A stretch of 64,000 nt of DNA from Flintibacter muris (GTDB lineage Bacteria > Bacillota > Clostridia > Oscillospirales > Oscillospiraceae): contig NZ_CALPCP010000018.1 in assembly GCF_943192995.1 (NCBI RefSeq), forward strand, positions 1 through 64,000, in the 5' to 3' direction. Made by a program: the position numbers and the translations under genes. Numbering within the stretch: the stretch's first letter is position 1; every line of letters starts with the position of its first letter. Shown piece by piece: positions 40,028 through 49,388 of this stretch. The notes beneath the pieces were generated by a model. The model was not told where the DNA came from, made no database searches, and saw only the letters and a program-made list of their open reading frames with translations.

Positions 40028-41296
40028 TCAGTTCACCTTTTTCTGCGTGCGCAGATTGGCGATTTCCTGCTTCATCTGCATGATCAGCATTGCCAGCTTT
40101 TCCTCGCATTCCGCCTCGGTTGGGGCGTAGATGTTTCGTGCCATGCGCTTTCCATTGACTTTCGGGGAATAGCGCCCCTCCCAGAGATGGTCATTGATGT
40201 CTCCAGTGACGTGGGCGTAGGTGTCCAGGGTGAAGCTGGCCTTGGTGTGACCCAGAATACCGGACAAGGTTTTAGCGTCCACCCCGCCGGCCAGTGCATG
40301 GGTCGCGAATGTGTGACGGAGGTCGTGAAATCTGATGCTGGGCAGTCCGGCTTCCGTCAGAATCTTTTTCAGCTGCCGGTAAGCAGTGCCAGGGTTCATG
40401 GGCCGCTCCGGGTGGAGGAAGTCTGGGAAAACCCATTCGGTAAGCGCAAAGTGTTTTCTGGCTTCAAGCAGCTGCGCTGTGCTGCTGGGAAGCAGGATGG
40501 TCCGTTTCCCGGCGTAGGTCTTGGTATCCCCCGCTTCCAGCGTGCCGCCCTTTCCGGAGCGGATGGTGCGGCAGATTTTCAGTGTCCCGGCTTTGCTGTC
40601 GAAGTCCTCCCATTTGAGACCGCACAGCTCACCCCGGCGCAGACCTATAGTCAGTTCCGTGTAGAAGAAGTCGTGCCAGAGGGTATCCTTGCGAATCGCT
40701 GTCATGAGGGCGTCCAACTGTTCATTGTTGAGAATACGCTTCGACTTGTTTGATACCTTGGGTGGCATCACCTGACCGGCAGGATTGTCGGGCAGCAGAC
40801 CTTCTGCTTCAGCTGTTTTCAGCGCGTGGTGAAGGATGGTATGAATGCCATGCACGGTGGTTGGCGAAAGTCCGGGGTGATTGCTTTTCCCCTTGGCGAT
40901 CCGTCCATGTTCCAGGAGGAACGTATACAGATCGTTCAAATCGGATGGTGTAATCTTAGACAGTTGCTTTTGTCCCAAATAGGGATTGACGTGGTTGTTA
41001 ATATCTCGCCGGTATCCCTCCAGGGTGTGACTGCGGATGGTTCCCACCATGCGCTCGCCCAGCCATTTGTCCAACCATTTTGAGAGAGACATTCTGCTCT
41101 GCTCTGTCAGCTCTACCCCCCGGTAGGCGTCAATGTTCTGGTGGAGCTTGGCGGTCAGTTCCTTTTGTGTGTCGGCATAGATGTACCGAAAGATAGACTC
41201 GCCGTTTTCCTTGTGACCCACCACGATGCGGCCCTCCCAGCGTCCGTCATCACGCTTGCGCACCATGCCGTCGCCCGACGGTCTGCGTTTTGCCAT
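40028..41296 (-). CDS. tyrosine recombinase (integrase) of the CRISPR island
   Basis: A 422-residue site-specific recombinase. Order: N-terminal AP2-like arm-binding domain (GDGMVRKRDDGRWEGRIVVG, about 8-55), SAM-like core-binding domain (about 60-170), catalytic domain with Arg in TIGLRRGELCGL, HxxR in HDLRHTFATHAL and the nucleophile Tyr in LDTYAHVTGD. After the catalytic domain there is an extra tail, DHLWEGRYSPKVNGKRMARN onward, that resembles a second AP2-like domain. It should catalyse exchange between the tRNA-Val site and the element; it lies 160 bases from the left attachment site. Confidence 0.95.
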   Translation of the reverse strand: MAKRRPSGDGMVRKRDDGRWEGRIVVGHKENGESIFRYIYADTQKELTAKLHQNIDAYRGVELTEQSRMSLSKWLDKWLGERMVGTIRSHTLEGYRRDINNHVNPYLGQKQLSKITPSDLNDLYTFLLEHGRIAKGKSNHPGLSPTTVHGIHTILHHALKTAEAEGLLPDNPAGQVMPPKVSNKSKRILNNEQLDALMTAIRKDTLWHDFFYTELTIGLRRGELCGLKWEDFDSKAGTLKICRTIRSGKGGTLEAGDTKTYAGKRTILLPSSTAQLLEARKHFALTEWVFPDFLHPERPMNPGTAYRQLKKILTEAGLPSIRFHDLRHTFATHALAGGVDAKTLSGILGHTKASFTLDTYAHVTGDINDHLWEGRYSPKVNGKRMARNIYAPTEAECEEKLAMLIMQMKQEIANLRTQKKVN

Positions 41297-41299
41297 TTA

Positions 41300-41596
41300 T
41301 TATTCACCTCCAGTCCGAATATCACCGTCGTCGTCATCCATACACTCCGCCATCAGCCTCACGCCTAACCGAAAGCCCAGAATGAAATTCTCGGCCGCTG
41401 TGATGCTGTCGATCTCATGCTGTGACCGGATGAGTTTTGTGAGAGCCTCTTGCCCAGTTTCCCCGAGCTGCTCCATGAGTTGTTTTTCACAGCTGGCGGC
41501 ACGAGCTACCGCTTTTTCCATCTCTGAGCCGGGGGTCATCCTCTGCTCATTGGGTGTGATGTTGCCGTAGTAGAGATCTTCCAGGGTTTTTCTCAT
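41300..41596 (-). CDS. DUF6809-like small protein next to integrase
   Basis: A 98-residue protein starting MRKTLEDLYYGNITPNEQRM at 41596, with GGAGGTTGG upstream. The middle is helical; the end is acidic (DDDDGD). The sequence start is the one I associate with the DUF6809 family, small proteins encoded beside integrases in Bacillota elements. It ends three bases before the integrase start, so they are co-transcribed. Role unknown. Confidence 0.65.
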   Translation of the reverse strand: MRKTLEDLYYGNITPNEQRMTPGSEMEKAVARAASCEKQLMEQLGETGQEALTKLIRSQHEIDSITAAENFILGFRLGVRLMAECMDDDDGDIRTGGE

Positions 41597-41675
41597 TTCA
41601 ACCAACCTCCTTTGCAGCAACACACAGTTCCCAGGAGAAGTACACCTTGGAGCGGTTTGAGGTGGTGCGTCACAC

Positions 41676-42497
41676 ATGATCTGCAAACTGTGCTTTCACC
41701 ACTGCGATTTATCTGAAGGACAGACCGGCTTCTGTCGTGCCAGGGTCCGCCGGGATGGGGCCATTGTTCCTCTGAACTATGGCAAGATGACCTGTCTGGC
41801 CCTGGACCCCATTGAGAAGAAACCCCTGCGACGATTTCACCCCGGCAGTCGGATATTGTCCGTGGGCAGCTTCGGATGCAACCTACGCTGTCCCTTTTGC
41901 CAGAACCACGAAATCTCCATGTCCAGGGACGGGGAGCTTGAAATGGCGGAGGTGTCCCCGGAGGCGCTGGCCGACAAGGCGCTGGAGCTGAAAGGCGACA
42001 GTAACATCGGGGTGGCCTACACCTACAACGAGCCGCTGATCGGTTATGAGTACGTCCGGGACTGCGCTGCCTTGGTGCATGAGCGGGGCATGGTCAATGT
42101 TCTGGTCACCAATGGTACCATCGAGGAGGCACCCTGGCGGGAACTGCTCCCACTCATCGACGCTGCCAATATTGACTTGAAGGGCTTTACTCCAGAGTGG
42201 TACCGGAGACTGGACGGCGATCTGGAGACGGTGAAGCGCACCATCTCCCTGGCGGCGAAACAGTGCCATGTGGAGGTGACCACGCTCCTGGTTCCCGGCG
42301 AGAACGACAGCGAGGAGGAGATTCGAAACCTGGCCCAGTGGCTGGCATCAGTAGACGGGGATATCCCCCTGCACCTGTCCCAGTTTTTTCCTCGTTATCA
42401 GATGATGGACAAGCCGCCCACTCCGGTGGAGCAAGTGTACAGGCTGGCCGATGTAGCGAGGGAGTACCTGTCCTTTGTCTATACAGGGAACTGTTGA
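41676..42497 (+). CDS. amrS: radical-SAM protein of the AmmeMemoRadiSam system
   Basis: A 273-residue radical-SAM protein. An N-terminal Cys group (CKLCFHHCDLSEGQTGFC) is followed by MTCLALDPIEKKPLRRFHPG, the cluster motif CNLRCPFCQNHEI (CxxxCxxC, about residue 70) and YTYNEPLIGYEY. This is the pattern of AmrS, also annotated as pyruvate-formate-lyase-activating-enzyme homologue. AmrS is known to be encoded with MEMO (AmrB) and AMMECR1 (AmrA) proteins. A MEMO-type gene is at the right end of the window, about 21 kb away. The reaction it catalyses is not established. Confidence 0.88.
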   Translation: MICKLCFHHCDLSEGQTGFCRARVRRDGAIVPLNYGKMTCLALDPIEKKPLRRFHPGSRILSVGSFGCNLRCPFCQNHEISMSRDGELEMAEVSPEALADKALELKGDSNIGVAYTYNEPLIGYEYVRDCAALVHERGMVNVLVTNGTIEEAPWRELLPLIDAANIDLKGFTPEWYRRLDGDLETVKRTISLAAKQCHVEVTTLLVPGENDSEEEIRNLAQWLASVDGDIPLHLSQFFPRYQMMDKPPTPVEQVYRLADVAREYLSFVYTGNC

Positions 42498-42597
42498 CAG
42501 TGTCAGTACTCCTTTGTCGATCGATGACAAATTGAACGGTATAAAAACTTGGCTCTGTTTCACAAGTATTCTTTAAGCCGTAGCCTCAATGGGACTG

Positions 42598-43821
42598 AAT
42601 TTTAGTCTGCGCCCCATGAAGGGGCAAACGTGACGCTCGAAGTTTACGCGGTCGTTGTAGAAATTTCAATTCACGCCCCCGCGAGGGGGCAAACAAGTCC
42701 CTGCTTCCGTTGCCCTTGGTCAAAATCTGATTTCAATTCACGCCCCCGCGAGGGGGCAAACGGGTGCACGATCGCCCAAGAACAGGCGTGGAAGCTAATT
42801 TCAATTCACGCCCCCGCGAGGGGGCAAACTAGTGAGCGCACAGAACCGACAGCGCCTGTATTGATTTCAATTCACGCCCCCGCGAGGGGGCAAACGGGGA
42901 CCGGCTGGCTACCTACCACCCCTTTGACAAATTTCAATTCACGCCCCCGCGAGGGGGCAAACTGCCGCCATATTATACTCTCCTCTACATCCAAAAATTT
43001 CAATTCACGCCCCCGCGAGGGGGCAAACCCTACGCTTTCCGCTGGCTTCGGGACCGCAAATGATTTCAATTCACGCCCCCGCGAGGGGGCAAACAAAAGA
43101 ATCCTTATGGATTTGCTGATTGTGTTGGAATTTCAATTCACGCCCCCGCGAGGGGGCAAACGAAATGGCGGGACTGTGAGGAACAGAAGGCTATGATTTC
43201 AATTCACGCCCCCGCGAGGGGGCAAACAAATCAGGTCTGTCCCACCTGTGGGGGAAGATAAAATTTCAATTCACGCCCCCGCGAGGGGGCAAACAGAAAA
43301 ATCTTCTCTCTTCTGTCGGCGCGAAATATATTTCAATTCACGCCCCCGCGAGGGGGCAAACTGGACAAAAGCGGCAGTATGGGACCTGTGAAATATTTCA
43401 ATTCACGCCCCCGCGAGGGGGCAAACCCGCAAAAGCTCTCGCATGTCGTCACCTCCTTAATTTCAATTCACGCCCCCGCGAGGGGGCAAACCTGAAGCTG
43501 GCCGGGGACTATGACAGTCATATGGATATTTCAATTCACGCCCCCGCGAGGGGGCAAACGCCGATGGCGGCGTTCTGCTGGGCCTGAGAGGCGATTTCAA
43601 TTCACGCCCCCGCGAGGGGGCAAACGGAAAAGCCTGGGCGGGGGCGTAGTTCGGGGCTTATTTCAATTCACGCCCCCGCGAGGGGGCAAACCTTCTTGTC
43701 AAGCTTTTTTTTTTAATATTTATTATTTCAATTCACGCCCCCGCGAGGGGGCAAACCCGACGGGACAGAGAATTTTACCACTTTATTCCATTTCAATTCA
43801 CGCCCCCGCGAGGGGGCAAAC
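42598..43821 (-). CRISPR. type I-C CRISPR array, 18 perfect repeats plus one degenerate
   Basis: A 32-bp repeat occurs 18 times without change, first at 42663-42694 and last at 43790-43821, with spacers of 33-36 bases. A degenerate copy (42598-42629) ends the array. Read on the minus strand the repeat starts GTTTGCCCCCTCGCGGGGGC and ends GTGAATTGAAAT: a hairpin followed by the GAAAT 3' end typical of type I-C. So transcription runs right to left, from the leader beside cas2 towards amrS, and the degenerate repeat is the old, distal end. All 17 spacers between perfect repeats look different from each other. Confidence 0.98.
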
Positions 43822-43999
43822 CGCAAAACTTCACAATATCTGGCGACCATCCACTCTTTCAATAGTAATAATTCACGAAAAAGCGCCGTGAAATTGCACA
43901 TAATGTCACGTTCCAGGGCAGATAATGCGGTCTAATGCCGAAAAAGTGTGCGCCGATCTGCGGGCAAATTATGTAAGGAAATGACCAGCGCAAGATATT
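43822..43999 (-). promoter_or_regulatory. CRISPR leader
   Basis: The 178-bp gap between cas2 and the first repeat of the minus-strand array. It contains an inverted repeat TTCACG (43872-43877) / CGTGAA (43887-43892) and AT-rich stretches. No protein gene is visible. It should hold the array promoter and the integration signal for new spacers. Confidence 0.8.
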
Positions 44000-44290
44000 T
44001 CATAAAAGCATAGGCTCTCCAGACTGTAAAAGACCAGTGCGTCCGAGGGTATCGATTTTGTGTTGATAAGAATTTCCTAAGCGGTAGAATCGGACTGAAT
44101 CCTGTTCCAAATCTATCGTTTCTGAAAGCTCCTGCTTTAATTTGACCAGATGAGCTGCGTCAACCAATACCTCAAACACAGAGTTTTGAACTCGGATCCC
44201 ATGCCGTTCACAGATTTTGGCAACCTTTCGCAAGCGTTTTGCACCAGATGTCTGGGTTGTATTTACGTCATAGGTGATGACCAACAGCAT
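44000..44290 (-). CDS. cas2: CRISPR adaptation protein Cas2
   Basis: A 96-residue ferredoxin-fold protein starting MLLVITYDVNT at 44290, with GGAGGTAGTT upstream. The YDV motif with the conserved Asp is at the first strand; the ending GRTGLLQSGEPMLL is typical of type I-C Cas2. With Cas1 it forms the spacer integration complex. It is the last cas gene before the leader. Confidence 0.96.
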   Translation of the reverse strand: MLLVITYDVNTTQTSGAKRLRKVAKICERHGIRVQNSVFEVLVDAAHLVKLKQELSETIDLEQDSVRFYRLGNSYQHKIDTLGRTGLLQSGEPMLL

Positions 44291-44292
44291 AA

Positions 44293-45318
44293 CTACCTCC
44301 AAACGAACGGCGGATAGCAGTCCAAGTCTCCGCGCAGGACTCTGGTAAACAGCATTGCCTGCGAGAATGGAATCATTCCGATTTGGATTTTTTCATTGAG
44401 AAACGGATGCTGCACTTCTTCCGCCTTCCGGCGCTGCCACGCAGTAAGAACAGTTCGCCGGCCTCTGTCGTTTAAATACACAGCTTCTTCATCTGTCTCG
44501 AAGTCCTGTTGGGAAAGTTGCCTTTTGTTGAACAGAGACAGCGTAAAGCGGTCACAAAGAGGAGCACGCAATTCCTCCAACAGATCCAATGCAAAGGAAG
44601 GCCGGCCTGGACGCAACGCATGAAGATAGCCGGTATTAGGGTCCAACCCAACAGATTCCAAAGCCGATTGAATTTCCCGGCTGAGTAGCGTATAGACAAA
44701 AGATAATACTGCATTCACTTCATTCCTGGGTGGTCGGCGGCTCCTTGTTTCAAAATGAAAACCACATGAATCAGAGAGCATTTGATCAAACTGCGAAAAA
44801 TAGATCGTGGCGGCAGCCCCCTCTATCCCGCGCATAGAATCTACATCGGTTTGATCTCCTAAAAGTGCGGCAGTACTGCTGAGTTTTTCCGCTGCATGGT
44901 ACAGCGATCGTGCGTTTTTCTGGTCAGATGTCGTACGGGCGCTGCGCATCAGTACTGCCTTGCTATTCCGGATTTTTGCCAGCAGCAGTGTCCTGACAAA
45001 ATCGGCTGAGAAACCGGCATCGTCCAAAGTGGCATACTGTTTTTTGCGGAGCAGCACATTCCCGCTGACCGGCCCCATTACTCGTCCTAAAAAACGGCCG
45101 TGGGGCGAGAGAAATACAAGGCCGATTCCCCGTTCTCCACAGAACCCGATCAGTGGGGTGGACACTGTAACCTGGCTGAAGCATACGATTGATTCAATGG
45201 AGATCGCCGGTACAGATACTTTATCCTCACCGCCCACCCGGACACAGATTGTCTCATTCCGGAAAAACAGGTAGCTGTCCGGTGTGAGGATATAGAGCGT
45301 GTTCAGCAGTTTTTTCAC
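44293..45318 (-). CDS. cas1: CRISPR adaptation integrase Cas1
   Basis: A 341-residue Cas1 of the I-C type. The N-terminal beta domain is followed by the helical catalytic domain with the metal ligands Glu in RGIEGAAATIYF (about 165), His in GYLHALRPGRPSFALDLLEE (about 233) and Glu in the same segment. It starts with GTG at 45318, overlapping the cas4 stop as GTGA, so it is coupled to cas4. The gene appears intact, so adaptation should be possible. Confidence 0.97.
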   Translation of the reverse strand: MKKLLNTLYILTPDSYLFFRNETICVRVGGEDKVSVPAISIESIVCFSQVTVSTPLIGFCGERGIGLVFLSPHGRFLGRVMGPVSGNVLLRKKQYATLDDAGFSADFVRTLLLAKIRNSKAVLMRSARTTSDQKNARSLYHAAEKLSSTAALLGDQTDVDSMRGIEGAAATIYFSQFDQMLSDSCGFHFETRSRRPPRNEVNAVLSFVYTLLSREIQSALESVGLDPNTGYLHALRPGRPSFALDLLEELRAPLCDRFTLSLFNKRQLSQQDFETDEEAVYLNDRGRRTVLTAWQRRKAEEVQHPFLNEKIQIGMIPFSQAMLFTRVLRGDLDCYPPFVWR

Positions 45319-45977
45319 AGCGGTTCCACCTCCTTTGCCTCCTGAGCAAGGATTTCACAATACCTTTGAGCAGAGGTTTTTACCTTTGGCATACAATACT
45401 CTTTTAAAGAGCACTTTTTGCATTTTCCTCCATATTCTGCCAGTGGAATGCAGAAAGAATCACGAATGGAACGAAGATCTTCCGCTGTCTTTTCTACAGT
45501 TGCTCGCAACTCATCTGTAAATAAGACCTCCAACCTTCTGTGAGCCGAGATAAAAAATAATGCACCGCTCGAAATATCCGTGTGAAACATCTCCTCCAGA
45601 CACATAGCCTGGGCACAGAGCTGGATTTGATAGGACAACTCCTCCCGAACAGAACCGTGTTTATACTCGATCGGATAAAGCCGGACAGGAAACTTTGCCG
45701 CAGGAATGATACATCCATTTTCTGAATGGACTGCTTCAATACAGTCACATTTTCCTACCAGGCCAAGTGCGTCGGAAAAGACCATATATTCATATAGCTT
45801 TAATTGAGTTCCACGGCGCTCCACACGCTGAGTGTGGACATTCTTGTGCTCAGCGCGGCCCTTGGCTGTCTCTGCGTTTTCCTCCCAGACGCGCTCGTTC
45901 AGCAGCAGGGCGGCCCGGCGCAGGCAGTAATTGGCCTGAGCCAGCCAGGACAGCGGCAGATATTCCCGGTCATCCAT
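45315..45977 (-). CDS. cas4: CRISPR-associated exonuclease Cas4
   Basis: A 220-residue Fe-S nuclease that trims prespacers and helps select the PAM. The first cluster Cys is in QANYCLRRAALLL, the other three are in GGKCKKCSLKEYC near the end. The nuclease core shows GKCDCIEA (Asp) and PIEYKHG (the E-x-K motif). Overlap with cas7 is eight bases and with cas1 four bases. Confidence 0.95.
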   Translation of the reverse strand: MDDREYLPLSWLAQANYCLRRAALLLNERVWEENAETAKGRAEHKNVHTQRVERRGTQLKLYEYMVFSDALGLVGKCDCIEAVHSENGCIIPAAKFPVRLYPIEYKHGSVREELSYQIQLCAQAMCLEEMFHTDISSGALFFISAHRRLEVLFTDELRATVEKTAEDLRSIRDSFCIPLAEYGGKCKKCSLKEYCMPKVKTSAQRYCEILAQEAKEVEPL

Positions 45978-46965
45978 GGCGGAACCAGATCTCGTCCGCT
46001 GGCAGCTCCCCCCAGGTTACAGGCCCGAAAGCATCCCGCTGAAAACCGATCTCCACCCCGGCAGGCAGCTTGTCCAGCTCTACCCACGCATCGTAGTCCT
46101 TGTAGCTCCTGGGATGCTCTATCTCCGCCTTCTTTTGGACATGGACCAGTTCAAACAGCCTGTGCGCAGGGGCGCAGCCCAGCCTGGCCTGCCGCACACG
46201 CTGATTTTCGTCTAAATCAGTGCCTGCATGCTTAAACAGGATCAGCGGAGAAACCACTGCCATCTCCCCCTTGCTGGCAGAGCGGTCATGCTCATACATA
46301 TTTAAAATCGCTTCCCTCAGCGCCTGAAAATCCTCGTCGTCAAAGCCGGTTTCCGCAGCCAGGTTGGCACTGATAAAGCCCCGGACTTCATATAGGCCAA
46401 AGGGAATCAGCTGTTTCCGTCCCATCGTGCGCATACTGTCCGCTTCTGCCTTCTTCTCTGCTTCCTCATACTGCTCCACGGTTCCATCTTTGATATTGTC
46501 TGCGACAGCCATCCGGGTAATGGAAATGTCCAGGGGCAGAACAGGGTCCACACTCTTGCCAAAGGTGATTTGGACTGGTCCCCGGACTTGTCCCGCATTG
46601 GGACCGGTAGACATGACAGCACCGAACGTGCGCACATCATAGAACATTTCACAGGCCTTTTTCCGCCCGGCATAGACCGCATTGGTCTGCTTGGCACAGT
46701 CGTCTACGCCGGCGTTCCGCTTGGCCTGAGCGATAAAACGGTTGATATTGGTAGACTGTTGGATGATGATGTCCATACCGTCCTGACCAGCAAAGGCGGT
46801 CAGGATATAGTTGCGGATACGGCGCTTGGTGGCCACGTCGGTGATAAACCCCTGCCGGGTTTCCGGGTCGATGCGGGGCGTGTTTCCCATGTCCGGGTCC
46901 CCATTTGGATTCGCGTTGACACAGGAGACGTAGTATACAAATTCGTACCGGTTTTGGATTGACAT
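45970..46965 (-). CDS. cas7: type I-C Cascade backbone protein Cas7 (Csd2)
   Basis: A 331-residue RAMP-type subunit that coats the crRNA spacer. The start (about residues 6-27) reads YEFVYYVSCVNANPNGDPDM, typical of Csd2, followed by NTPRIDPETRQGFITDVATK. GPVQITFGKSVDPVLPLDIS matches the family core. Several copies form the filament of Cascade. It lies three bases after cas8c. Confidence 0.97.
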   Translation of the reverse strand: MSIQNRYEFVYYVSCVNANPNGDPDMGNTPRIDPETRQGFITDVATKRRIRNYILTAFAGQDGMDIIIQQSTNINRFIAQAKRNAGVDDCAKQTNAVYAGRKKACEMFYDVRTFGAVMSTGPNAGQVRGPVQITFGKSVDPVLPLDISITRMAVADNIKDGTVEQYEEAEKKAEADSMRTMGRKQLIPFGLYEVRGFISANLAAETGFDDEDFQALREAILNMYEHDRSASKGEMAVVSPLILFKHAGTDLDENQRVRQARLGCAPAHRLFELVHVQKKAEIEHPRSYKDYDAWVELDKLPAGVEIGFQRDAFGPVTWGELPADEIWFRHG

Positions 46966-46968
46966 AGC

Positions 46969-48726
46969 TTAATTCCCTCCCATTTCTTTTTTGGAACTGC
47001 TTTCTTTCCGGCATGCCTTGCGCTCTGCAATGTCCAGAGCAATTTTAGAACAGGTCTGCCGGTAACCCAGCGCAAAATAGGCCTGTTCCTCCAAAGTCAG
47101 CGTAACCGGAATGGTGTCTCCAATGGAGTCAGAAATCTGATTCAGCATAGTTTCATAGCGTTCCCGGATGGAGAAAGATATGATTTTACCCAAGTGGTAG
47201 TTGGACAGCCGCTGCAGCTGCCCTAATGCCAATGCGGGCGTCTGGCTCGCCGCATCATAATATCGGTCGATGATACTGGCGTTAACATCAGGCATTGCGG
47301 CACTTTGAATGGCACCATACACTGCAACCAGCGCACCGCAGTGATAAGCGGGGCTGGGATGGACCGCATTATATCCCATGGAAATCGTCTCCTTCTGATT
47401 CTTTTTTCGCTCCCTGCGCAGCAGCCAGACCTTTAGCCACTGACAGGCCAGTCCGTCCGGGATAGACTGGCCTTTGCCGTCCGGGTCGGTGTCCGCCATC
47501 CCGGAGCGAATATAGGCCAGGGCCCGGCTGGCCACGGCATCGGGCAATTCCGAATTGGAGAGAATCGCTCGAATGATGGCAGGAGTCAGGCCAGACAGTT
47601 CCTTGTCCAGACGCTGAAAGACCTTGTTGTCGTTCTTCTGCCTGGACAGCAACCGGATCAGCCGTGCCTTAAACTTTGCGGGCCGAATCCCCCCTGTTCC
47701 CCCGGAGTTGACCAGCTTTAAGTCCTCATTCCAGGCGGACAGGGCCTTTTGCAGAGCCTGATAACTGCCCCGCTCATAGTGGCGGAGCATAACCCGTCCG
47801 CCCGCACCGGAGAGCAGCAGAATAAAGTACTCATTGGGAAGTGCCGCCGCCCAGCTACCGCTGTCCAGGCTGGACACCAAAGTATCGGCCAGCGCGCGGG
47901 CCTCATTGGGGTCAGCCTCATCCTCCTCCATTGGTCCGCCGCCGAAAAAGGAGAACAATTCGTCCTCCTCCTGGGGAATCGGCTTGTCGTACCAGTGGAC
48001 AAATTTCATCCCGGCCAGCACAGGGGCGTCCTGCAGCAGATCGTCCAAGGCCGCCTTGACTCCAGCAAAGGCCTCCTCAGACACGGGAGCGTTGGCCCCC
48101 TGCTTCAAGCCGTAGGAGCAGAAGGCGCTTTTATCAAAGCAGATCAAAGTGTCTCCGCTGGAGTGCCCGCCTACCACGCGTAATCCATTAACCGAGGGCA
48201 GAGTGGCGGGCGGGACAGTAGGCTGTCCGGTAATAAGACAAAGGCTTTGAACTCCGCTGGGAAGAAACTGCTTGCGGAACTCCGACCACCAGGATCGCAC
48301 TGCACCGCTGTTCAGGATGGACTCCCCATCCACACAGAAAGAAATACGGTCAGAAGCTTTAACTTTCATGCGGTCCAGGGCCGCATTGATGGTCCGGACC
48401 GTCTCCGAATCCGCCAGCGCAGCAAGACAGACCTGGAGTGTGGATTCCTGCTGCCCGCCGTCGGCCAAAAGCTGACGGAAGTAGCCGCTTTTTGAGGTTG
48501 GGATATCTGGAAAGATTACAGAGCGTTTTTCCGCAAGAGGATTGCACTTGTCCGGACCGTTGGCCAGACTTCCGATATCAGGGCAAGGGAACGTCCCTCC
48601 CTCGGTCACATCCAAAAAGGTTCCCTTTGCGGACAGCCAGATGTAGGCCTTTACCGTCTTTTGCACAAAACCGGCGGGGAGGACCAGGTCGTTTTGACGG
48701 GCATAGTCATAAAGGGCTTTCAGCAT
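46969..48726 (-). CDS. cas8c: type I-C Cascade large subunit Cas8c (Csd1)
   Basis: A 585-residue large subunit that recognises the PAM and recruits Cas3. It begins MLKALYDYARQNDLVLPAGF, as Csd1 proteins do. Also visible are CFDKSAFCSYGLKQGANAPV, ANEYFILLLSGAGGRVMLR-like text (PNEYFILLLSGAGGRVMLRH) and, near the end, LTLEEQAYFALGYRQT. In type I-C an internal start inside cas8c yields the small subunit Cas11c; the C-terminal third here is long enough for that, but I cannot place the internal start. Overlap with cas5 is seven bases. Confidence 0.96.
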   Translation of the reverse strand: MLKALYDYARQNDLVLPAGFVQKTVKAYIWLSAKGTFLDVTEGGTFPCPDIGSLANGPDKCNPLAEKRSVIFPDIPTSKSGYFRQLLADGGQQESTLQVCLAALADSETVRTINAALDRMKVKASDRISFCVDGESILNSGAVRSWWSEFRKQFLPSGVQSLCLITGQPTVPPATLPSVNGLRVVGGHSSGDTLICFDKSAFCSYGLKQGANAPVSEEAFAGVKAALDDLLQDAPVLAGMKFVHWYDKPIPQEEDELFSFFGGGPMEEDEADPNEARALADTLVSSLDSGSWAAALPNEYFILLLSGAGGRVMLRHYERGSYQALQKALSAWNEDLKLVNSGGTGGIRPAKFKARLIRLLSRQKNDNKVFQRLDKELSGLTPAIIRAILSNSELPDAVASRALAYIRSGMADTDPDGKGQSIPDGLACQWLKVWLLRRERKKNQKETISMGYNAVHPSPAYHCGALVAVYGAIQSAAMPDVNASIIDRYYDAASQTPALALGQLQRLSNYHLGKIISFSIRERYETMLNQISDSIGDTIPVTLTLEEQAYFALGYRQTCSKIALDIAERKACRKESSSKKEMGGN

Positions 48727-49370
48727 GGCGATCCCCCCTTCAATACCTCTGGGCTGTCATAGGGCGGCACCTGAATCACGCCCTGCTTCATTACTGCATG
48801 GAACAAAGACAACTGGGGACGAGTTTTCTTCCGCACCTCATAATCGTGCAGATCGAAAACGTCATAGACCATCAGTCCGGCGTCCATGTCAACCGGGATC
48901 GGTTCTTTGATCCCGTCACTCTCCTCGAAATAAGCTACAAACTCCCGCAGACCCAAACTCGGCTGAAAATACGTCTTGCCGTTCCGAATCCGCCGCAGGG
49001 CCTGACGGCAGAGCTGCTCCGCTGTACCGGAAAAGGTCTCCCTGGGGACGATAGTGGCCGCAATGCGGTAGCGCACATCCCGCAAGGCGACTGTCTGCCG
49101 CTGGGTCCGGTCCTCATCGGTGTAGATGGGCTTGTCCCGCACCGTAGATTTGATCTCATTGCGTTTGAAGCTGATGTAGCGGATGGGGTTTAAAACCTCA
49201 ATGCGGTTGATCTGCCAAAAAAATTCAGGGGGCTTAGAGTATATGGCTGACAGAATACCTCTAACCGCCGAAGGTGTAGGGAAGGGGTAGGACAGCCGTT
49301 CCACTTTGCCGCCGGCGGGGTCAGAAAAGCAGGCGAAATCTCCCCACACCTCCAGAATGATTTCTTCCAA
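48720..49370 (-). CDS. cas5c: crRNA-processing Cas5 (Cas5d)
   Basis: A 216-residue RAMP protein that in type I-C replaces Cas6, cutting the repeat hairpin and holding the 5' handle. Signs are LEVWGDFACFSDPAGGKVER, YPFPTPSAVRGILSAIY and RDVRYRI-like strands. The start is taken as TTG at 49370 (MEEIILEVWG): GGAGG lies eight bases upstream, whereas the GTG at 49379 overlaps that site. It is the first gene of the second cas transcript, right after the crRNA-like element. Confidence 0.93.
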   Translation of the reverse strand: MEEIILEVWGDFACFSDPAGGKVERLSYPFPTPSAVRGILSAIYSKPPEFFWQINRIEVLNPIRYISFKRNEIKSTVRDKPIYTDEDRTQRQTVALRDVRYRIAATIVPRETFSGTAEQLCRQALRRIRNGKTYFQPSLGLREFVAYFEESDGIKEPIPVDMDAGLMVYDVFDLHDYEVRKKTRPQLSLFHAVMKQGVIQVPPYDSPEVLKGGSPC

Positions 49371-49388
49371 ACAATTCACCTCCGTTTA

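Noticed and set aside
40750-41083. Short plus-strand frames opposite the first integrase
   Set aside because: No ribosome-binding sites or motifs; antisense shadows.
42630-43891. Open frames translated through the CRISPR array
   Set aside because: They repeat the translated CRISPR unit (ISIHAPARGQT and similar) and are not genes.
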